Positions 42,663-47,920 of a stretch of 47,920 bases of DNA are shown here, one piece after another. Origin of the DNA: Phytophthora quininea (lineage: Eukaryota; Oomycota; Peronosporomycetes; Peronosporales; Peronosporaceae); NCBI GenBank assembly GCA_011947345.1, contig JAAVTG010000763.1:1-47920 (forward strand), read 5' to 3'. Made by a program: the position numbers and the translations under genes. The notes under the pieces are model-generated. The model did no database searches and was not told the origin of the DNA. It saw only the letters and a program-made list of their open reading frames with translations. The stretch's first letter is position 1. Every line of letters begins with the position of its first letter.

Positions 42663-44022
42663 AATAGTGTCCCATTCAAAGAGACCAGTAAACTACACGT
42701 TCATATCAAAACGAGGCAGTTCAAGCCGATCAGATTAAAGGCTTGTATCGCTGTTTTGGTAGGACTTCTCCGGCGCGGGACCAGCAAGCTGATTTGACGA
42801 ACCCTAAGCATTAAACGATCTTCCATAAACCGCTTTTAGAACGGTTGTGGAAGGCGCCCATTGAATGAAAAAAACTTAAATGCCATAATCCCAAATGATG
42901 AGTACAATTTGGAACGGGCCAAGTTACTGCACGTCAAACTTGAGCATGGCTAGACGCTCGCTCTCCTCCCACAGCGTGCACGCTGCCGCCTCGTCGTGCG
43001 CAGTTTTTTTGGCTGCACTCGCTTGGGGGCCCCAGATCTCAAAGCGATTGCCAGGACCGTAGAAGTCGCCGCCTTGGACGTCAGCTGCAGTAGCAGCGTA
43101 CAGCGTGGGCAAGGCACCAGTGGGCGCATCCTGCGAGAGCGGTAGGAAGCCAAAGAAGCGCCAAACGAGGTTCCCGAACCAGCCTCGCTCAGAAGCAGGC
43201 GCGGTCAGGAGGTTCGTGGACGTGAAGCCAGGGTGGGAGGACACTGCAGTCACACCCGCCACGTTCCGAGCAGTCATACGACGCTGAAGCTCGTTGGTGA
43301 ACAACAAGTTGCACAGCTTGGAGTCTCCATAAACCTCTGTGGCGTTGTACCCCTTCTCGGGGCGTACAAGCTCTCCGGGCTTAAAGTGAGCGAGGTTGGC
43401 GCTGTTGTGAGCCAAACTGCTAACATTCACCACGCGAGACAGAGAGCTCTGCTTCAGCAGAGGAAACAGTTGAGCCGTCAATGAGAAGTGGCCCAAGTGG
43501 TTCGTCGCAAACTGACGCTCGTAGCCATCCACAGTCTTGGCGAACGGCACCGCCATCACGCCCGCGTTGTTGATCAGCAGGTCGAGACGGTCGTGTGTGG
43601 CCTTGAAATCGTCCGCAAACTTGCGCACGCTGCTGAGATCACTTACGTCCAGCTTCTTGAACTCGACTTGACCAGCGTAGTCATTCGAGGCCAACGCTTC
43701 TCGCAGCTTCTTCTCGGCTTCCAAACCGCGAACTTCATTACGACAGGCGAGCACCACGTCGGCTCCTTTGCGAGCGAGTTGGAGAGCCGTCTCAAATCCA
43801 ATACCCGAGTTGGCGCCCGTGACGATGGCGAGTTTGCCCTTCTGGGAGGGAATATTGGTAGCTTCCCAATTGTCCGGCACTTGAGCACGGGTCTCAGTGG
43901 AAGTGGAGTCGACGCAGATGGCCATGCTGTAGACTTGTGATGAAGCTTGCGGGTGTGGTTGTCGTTGTGAATTGGGGAATGAGGTCGTTCAAAGCACAAC
44001 GATCTGCTCTGTTTGGTGCCAA
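42552..44022. repeat. Left arm of a 1471-bp inverted duplication
   Basis: The reverse complement of this segment matches 45244-46714 almost base for base, with arms of equal length. Differences noticed are a few substitutions plus homopolymer-length changes. It carries SDR copy A and the start of the Harbinger transposase frame. Outside both ends homology stops abruptly. Confidence 0.85.
42924..43925 (-). CDS. Short-chain dehydrogenase/reductase, intact copy A
   Basis: A full 333-residue frame on the minus strand. A classical NAD(P)-binding SDR: cofactor motif TGANSGIG at about residue 36, NNAG at ~117, a Ser in NVSSLAHNSA at ~168, and the catalytic Tyr-Lys pair in YGDSKLCNLLFTNELQ at ~199-203. 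The sequence resembles the retinol dehydrogenase / WW-domain oxidoreductase-like branch but lacks a WW domain. There is no signal peptide; a cytosolic oxidoreductase is expected, substrate unknown. The C-terminal ~60 residues are variable, as in other SDRs. It is divergently oriented to copy B in the inverted duplication; this copy keeps the frame at all homopolymers where B does not. Confidence 0.9.
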   Translation of the reverse strand: MAICVDSTSTETRAQVPDNWEATNIPSQKGKLAIVTGANSGIGFETALQLARKGADVVLACRNEVRGLEAEKKLREALASNDYAGQVEFKKLDVSDLSSVRKFADDFKATHDRLDLLINNAGVMAVPFAKTVDGYERQFATNHLGHFSLTAQLFPLLKQSSLSRVVNVSSLAHNSANLAHFKPGELVRPEKGYNATEVYGDSKLCNLLFTNELQRRMTARNVAGVTAVSSHPGFTSTNLLTAPASERGWFGNLVWRFFGFLPLSQDAPTGALPTLYAATAADVQGGDFYGPGNRFEIWGPQASAAKKTAHDEAAACTLWEESERLAMLKFDVQ

Positions 44023-45243
44023 ACATAAAAGTTATGTTTTGCCGACTTCCTGGGTGCCGATCGCGACTGGCCGTCGTCAACGGCATTTTTCACGGACGTC
44101 TGCTCCGAGATTCATCCAATACTTGGGACGAAAGTGCTTCCGCATGACATTTTCGTGCTCTACCATCAAATGAGCCGATTATTTCATCGCTTACTACCGC
44201 ATCCGGACGAAGGAGGAATGCAGGAAGTAACAAGTACGAATTCACCGCCGATATTTGGAATCAAGGTAAGTAGCTGTCTCCCAACAGAACCAACTACGCG
44301 ATTCTTCCCAAATTTGCGATCGCAAGATTGGAAGGTGATTCTCCAGCAAGTCCCGGAGTTGATGCATCATCCGATGGAAGACCTGGGGTGTCCTCGACAA
44401 AGGATTCATGAGACCTTGTCCAGTGTGATTTCTCTACGTGGATATCTACTGCCGGTAATTCATGATGTGATAGTACGAATGTGCTTCGGAGACCTCACAG
44501 TCGGTTCACGACTATACTTCCTCAGAGAACTAAATCCTACCATCCAAAACTGCGTTCGTCCGGAATGCCAGGAGATCGAAACGGTAGAACACTGTTTTTC
44601 ACGTGCCCGTCATTAGAACCAATGTGGAGCGAACTATGGAGCCGGTGGTCGACGTTCTTTTGCGTCGATCTAAGCTGGAGGTTGCTACTCTTCTCAAGAT
44701 TGCAAGACCTTCGTAGGAACTGGAGAAGTGAGCACAAAGAACTGATACTCCTATGGAGGATCTACACAGCGATTGTGTATCATGCAACATGGCGGCTCAG
44801 GAACGACATTCATTTCCAGGAAACGACAGCTGAAGTGCCAAATATTCTCAATCTGCTGAGCTCGTTCAAGATGCACTACCAATTCCTCTACCAACACGCA
44901 CATGAGCTTCATTGCAACCGCGCTACTGTGGCCCGCGTGCTGCAAAAACTTGGCTTTGATCCGCCAGAAAATAATATCCCGGAACCCATGCACCACTTGT
45001 GGACGACACGAACGTAACTCTCACGGATAGATAGCTTATCACCTCAAGACGAGAAATCCGCTAAACAGTTAATCAATTCAATTTCCTCCTAACTACAGTG
45101 AAATAAAACCGGATTCACGCAACCACAGAGTACGTAAATATTAATAGCGCAAGTAGGATTTGTCATTGTGATGACGTATAATGATTACTCTTCCCAAGAT
45201 TGCTAATCCAAAGCAGCAGGGCGGTCAAGCAATCACTGATTGC
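44023..45243. mobile_element. LINE-like fragment forming the spacer of the inverted duplication
   Basis: The 1221-bp spacer contains the C-terminal part of a non-LTR retrotransposon polyprotein (see 44046-45017) and its 3' flank. Positions from 44031 recur in direct orientation from 47137 to the window end. CCTAACTACAGTGAA at 45088-45102 recurs at 47059-47073, just before the second copy. Confidence 0.6.
44046..45017 (+). pseudogene. Non-LTR retrotransposon C-terminal region with zf-RVT-like motif
   Basis: The frame reads VLPHDIFVLYHQMSRLFHRL, then LRGYLLPVIHDVIVRMCFGD and GSRLYFLRELNPTI, then NCVRPECQEIETVEHCF; after a -1 at TTTTT 44595-44599 it continues FFTCPSLEPMWSELWSRWST and ends at TAA 45017. 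The C-x3-C...E-x2-EHCFFTCP arrangement followed by W residues is the zinc-binding module at the end of many LINE reverse transcriptases. The polymerase core is absent, so this is a 5'-truncated relic. The same -1 is present in the second copy, so it is either shared decay or a repeated collapse of the same run. GTAAGT at about 44266 may be a chance donor. Confidence 0.55.
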
Positions 45244-45246
45244 TTG
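45226..45246. repeat. 21-bp perfect palindrome at the inner junction of arm B
   Basis: CAAGCAATCA, a single C, then TGATTGCTTG. Its last three bases overlap the start of arm B (45244), so it sits exactly on the inversion junction. Confidence 0.7.
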
Positions 45247-46714
45247 GCACCAAACAGAGCAGATCGTTGTGCTTTGAACGACCTCATTCCCAATTCACAA
45301 CGACAACCACACCCGCAAGCTTCATCACAAGTCTACAGCATGGCCATCTGCGTCGACTCCACTTCCACTGAGACCCGTGCTCAAGTGCCGGACAATTGGG
45401 AAGCTACCAATATTCCCTCCCAGAAGGGCAAACTCGCCATCGTCACGGGCGCCAACTCGGGTATTGGATTTGAGACGGCTCTCCAACTCGCTCGCAAAGG
45501 AGCCGACGTGGTGCTCGCCTGTCGTAATGAAGTTCGCGGTTTGGAAGCCGAGAAGAAGCTGCGAGAAGCGTTGGCCTCGAATGACTACGCTGGTCAAGTC
45601 GAGTTCAAGAAGCTGGACGTAAGTGATCTCAGCAGCGTGCGCAAGTTTGCGGACGATTTCAAGGCCACACACGACCGTCTCGACCTGCTGATCAACAACG
45701 CGGGCGTGATGGCGGTGCCGTTCGCCAAGACTGTGGATGGCTACGAGCGTCAGTTTGCGACGAACCACTTGGGCCACTTCTCATTGACGGCTCAACTGTT
45801 TCCTCTGCTGAAGCAGAGCTCTCTGTCTCGCGTGGTGAATGTTAGCAGTTTGGCTCACAACAGCGCCAACCTCGCTCACTTTAAGCCGGAGAGCTTGTAC
45901 GCCCCGAGAAGGGTACAACGCCACAGAGGTTTATGGAGACTCCAAGCTGTGCAACTTGTTGTTCACCAACGAGCTTCAGCGTCGTATGACTGCTCGGAAC
46001 GTGGCGGGTGTGACTGCAGTGTCCTCCCACCCTGGCTTCACGTCCACGAACCTCCTGACCGCGCCTGCTTCTGAGCGAGGCTGGTTCGGGAACCTCGTTT
46101 GGCGCTTCTTTGGCTTCCTACCGCTCTCGCAGGATGCGCCCACTGGTGCCTTGCCCACGCTGTACGCTGCTACTGCAGCTGACGTCCAAGGCGGCGACTT
46201 CTACGGTCCTGGCAATCGCTTTGAGATCTGGGGGCCCCCAAGCGAGTGCAGCCAAAAAAACTGCGCACGACGAGGCGGCAGCGTGCACGCTGTGGGAGGA
46301 GAGCGAGCGTCTAGCCATGCTCAAGTTTGACGTGCAGTAACTTGGCCCGTTCCAAATTGTACTCATCATTTGGGATTATGGCATTTAAGTTTTTTTTTCA
46401 TTCAATGGGCGCCTTCCACAACCGTTCTAAAAGCGGTTTATGGAAGATCGTTTAACGCTTAGGGTTCGTCAAATCAGCTTGCTGGTCCCGCGCCGGAGAA
46501 GTCCTACCAAAACAGCGATAAAAGCCTTTAATCTGATCGGCTTGAACTGCCTCGTTTTGATATGAACGTGTAGTTTACTGGTCTCTTTGAATGGGACACT
46601 ATTTTGTACCCGTCGAGATCTTGGAAGGGCGCGAAGATCGCCAGTTCAAATTTGCAAGACACCCGGCAGCGTGCCATGCATGAGACTGCATGCTGCTGCT
46701 GGTGCTGTCCGCGC
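45244..46714. repeat. Right arm of the 1471-bp inverted duplication
   Basis: Inverted copy of 42552-44022. It contains SDR copy B and about 375 bp of 3' flank. Compared with the left arm it has CC for CCC (45886-45887), GGG for GGGG (45911-45913), GGGGG for GGGG (46230-46234) and a longer T run near 46390-46398, plus a few substitutions. Confidence 0.85.
45340..46340 (+). pseudogene. Short-chain dehydrogenase/reductase, copy B with homopolymer frameshifts
   Basis: Starts at ATG 45340 with the same N-terminus as copy A (MAICVDSTSTETRAQ) and the same motifs TGANSGIG, NNAG and YGDSKLCN. It differs from copy A by -1 at 45886-45887, -1 at 45911-45913 and +1 at 46230-46234. Together these garble about ten residues around 45890-45915 and shift the frame until 46234, after which the copy A ending (LAMLKFDVQ) is restored to TAA 46340. 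The changes are confined to homopolymers, so the gene could be intact in the real genome. An in-frame extension upstream of 45340 reflects the spacer and is not coding. Confidence 0.75.
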
Positions 46715-47052
46715 ACGCGCGTAACAACCCGTCGGTGAAACTCTTCTTCCGCAACGACATGTACGCGTCCACACGGTCTGACTCAGAAGGCGAGTACTAC
46801 AACGTGTTGAGTCTGTCCAAATTGCTCCAGAACCGCGGATTCGACACGACCGTCGACATCGTCGCTGCTTACGATGACCCGGCGCTCACGCCAAGGGAGG
46901 CAGCAGCCATCTCAAGGATGTCTCCATATTTATCGCTGTCTGTGCAGCTCTCCAGGGCATCCATTGATACTGATCAAGTGCTCAAAGATAATCAGTTCGT
47001 GAAACTTGGGTGCACCGCCGAAGGGCTGCAAGTGCTCAAGAAGATAAGTTAG
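46715..47052 (+). pseudogene. Unidentified protein fragment fused to the duplication arm
   Basis: A frame that opens inside arm B (46690) continues past the arm end with NNPSVKLFFRNDMYASTRSD, NVLSLSKLLQNRGFDTTVDI and YDDPALTPREAAAISRMSPY to TAG 47052. Codon use and composition look coding, but the first residues come from arm sequence, so this is probably the C-terminal part of a gene cut by the duplication. No family is recognised. Confidence 0.4.
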
Positions 47053-47121
47053 AATTCACCTAACTACAGTGAACTCCCTGGGGTCAGGGTCAAACCCCTT
47101 CCGAGCGCTCTGTCGGGAACT

Positions 47122-47149
47122 GGCAAAACATAAGATGTTATGTTTTGCC
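47122..47149. repeat. 12-bp inverted repeat at the start of LINE copy 2
   Basis: GGCAAAACATAA (47122-47133) and TTATGTTTTGCC (47138-47149) are perfect inverted copies with a 4-bp spacer. LINE copy 1 has a shorter version (AAACATAA / TTATGTTT) at 44021-44038. Confidence 0.6.
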
Positions 47150-47920
47150 GACTTCCTGGGTGCCGATCGCGACTGGCCGTCGTCAACGGCATTTTTCACG
47201 GACGTCTGCTCCGATTCATCCAATACTTGGGACGAAAGTGCTTCCGCATGACATTTTCGTGCTCTACCATCAAATGAGCCGATTATTTCATCGCTTACTA
47301 CCGCATCCGGACGAAGGAGGAATGCAGGAAGTAACAAGTACGAATTCACCGCCGATATTTGGAATCAAGGTAAGTAGCTGTCTCCCAACAGAACCAACTA
47401 CGCGATTCTTCCCAAATTTGCGATCGCAAGATTGGAAGGTGATTCTCCAGCAAGTCCCGGAGTTGATGCATCATCCGATGGAAGACCTGGGGTGTCCTCG
47501 ACAAAGGATTCATGAGACCTTGTCCAGTGTGATTTCTCTACGTGGATATCTACTGCCGGTAATTCATGATGTGATAGTACGAATGTGCTTCGGAGACCTC
47601 ACAGTCGGTTCACGACTATACTTCCTCAGAGAACTAAATCCTACCATCCAAAACTGCGTTCGTCCGGAATGCCAGGAGATCGAAACGGTAGAACACTGTT
47701 TTTCACGTGCCCGTCATTAGAACCAATGTGGAGCGAACTATGGAGCCGGTGGTCGACGTTCTTTGCGTCGATCTAAGCTGGAGGTTGCTACTCTTCTCAA
47801 GATTGCAAGACCTTCGTAGGAACTGGAGAAGTGAGCACAAAGAACTGATACTCCTATGGAGGATCTACACAGCGATTGTGTATCATGCAACATGGCGGCT
47901 CAGGAACGACATTCATTTCC
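47137..47920 (+). mobile_element. Second LINE-like copy, direct repeat of 44031 onward, cut by window end
   Basis: Nearly identical to 44031-44820 in the same orientation, including the zf-RVT-like module and the shared TTTTT break (47699-47703). Differences noticed: a 2-bp loss near 47213 (CTCCGATT against CTCCGAGATT) and TTT for TTTT near 47762. The near identity implies recent duplication. The copy continues beyond the window. Confidence 0.7.

Noticed and set aside
43488..43940. 150-codon plus-strand frame, duplicated at 45325-45777 minus
   Set aside because: Exact antisense shadow of the SDR gene, conserved only because the SDR is duplicated.
1..47920. Programmed ribosomal frameshifting as the cause of the many -1 breaks
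   Set aside because: The sites share no slippery heptamer or downstream structure and occur in unrelated housekeeping and transposon genes; homopolymer miscalls explain them more simply.
1..47920. CRISPR arrays, rRNA or tRNA genes
   Set aside because: No regularly spaced short repeats, rRNA-like stretches or tRNA cloverleaf with A/B boxes were recognised; expected for this eukaryotic context.

Overview
The window looks like oomycete genomic DNA, most likely Phytophthora or a close relative. Grounds: compact genes with 50-85 bp GT-AG introns, TCAYTYN-type initiator motifs a few tens of bases upstream of several start codons, a divergent oomycete-style myosin, secreted jacalin-like lectins, and a repeat load of hAT, Helitron, Harbinger-type and LINE-like sequence. 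Species cannot be fixed from sequence reading alone.

Layout. 1-4000: two divergently transcribed paralogous jacalin-like lectin genes, the left one cut by the window edge. 5.1-9.1 kb: an unconventional myosin. 9.5-11 kb: a membrane-anchored YccV-like/TPR protein (four exons, minus strand). 11-14.6 kb: gene-poor, repeat-like DNA with a GATCC-rich tract and a 31-codon tandem repeat. 14.7-23.9 kb: a conserved housekeeping block: COP9 signalosome subunit 1 (seven exons), a large coiled-coil protein, a mitochondrial PDK-type kinase, a small four-helix membrane protein, and a CWF19-like splicing factor. 24.1-28.2 kb: a hAT transposon with TIRs, a near-perfect 8-bp target duplication and a BED-finger transposase, which also carries a minus-strand annexin gene inside its ends. 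29-39 kb: a SET-domain gene, an unrecognised gene, a Helitron Rep/Pif1-helicase gene and a second, broken SET-domain gene. 39.4-42.7 kb: a Harbinger-type pair (Myb/SANT-like coiled-coil protein and DDE nuclease, convergent). 42.55-46.71 kb: a 1471-bp inverted duplication carrying two copies of a short-chain dehydrogenase gene around a LINE-like spacer; the LINE piece is repeated in direct orientation at the right edge.

A property of the whole window colours every gene call. About two dozen reading-frame breaks occur inside otherwise well conserved genes, including housekeeping ones (PDK, CWF19-like, myosin). Nearly all are -1 shifts, and most sit in short homopolymers. The two arms of the inverted duplication, otherwise almost identical, differ from each other mainly in homopolymer length. 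I therefore treat most frameshifts as probable homopolymer under-calls in the assembly and not as proof of pseudogenes; in-frame nonsense codons, found mainly in the right-hand lectin gene and the transposon-borne genes, are better evidence of decay.

The most interesting biology is the apparent capture of an annexin gene by the hAT element, followed by SET-domain genes embedded among transposons and the foldback SDR duplication with a 21-bp palindrome at its inner junction. Functional links between neighbours are weak: the housekeeping genes are independent and the right half is a mobile-element accumulation.
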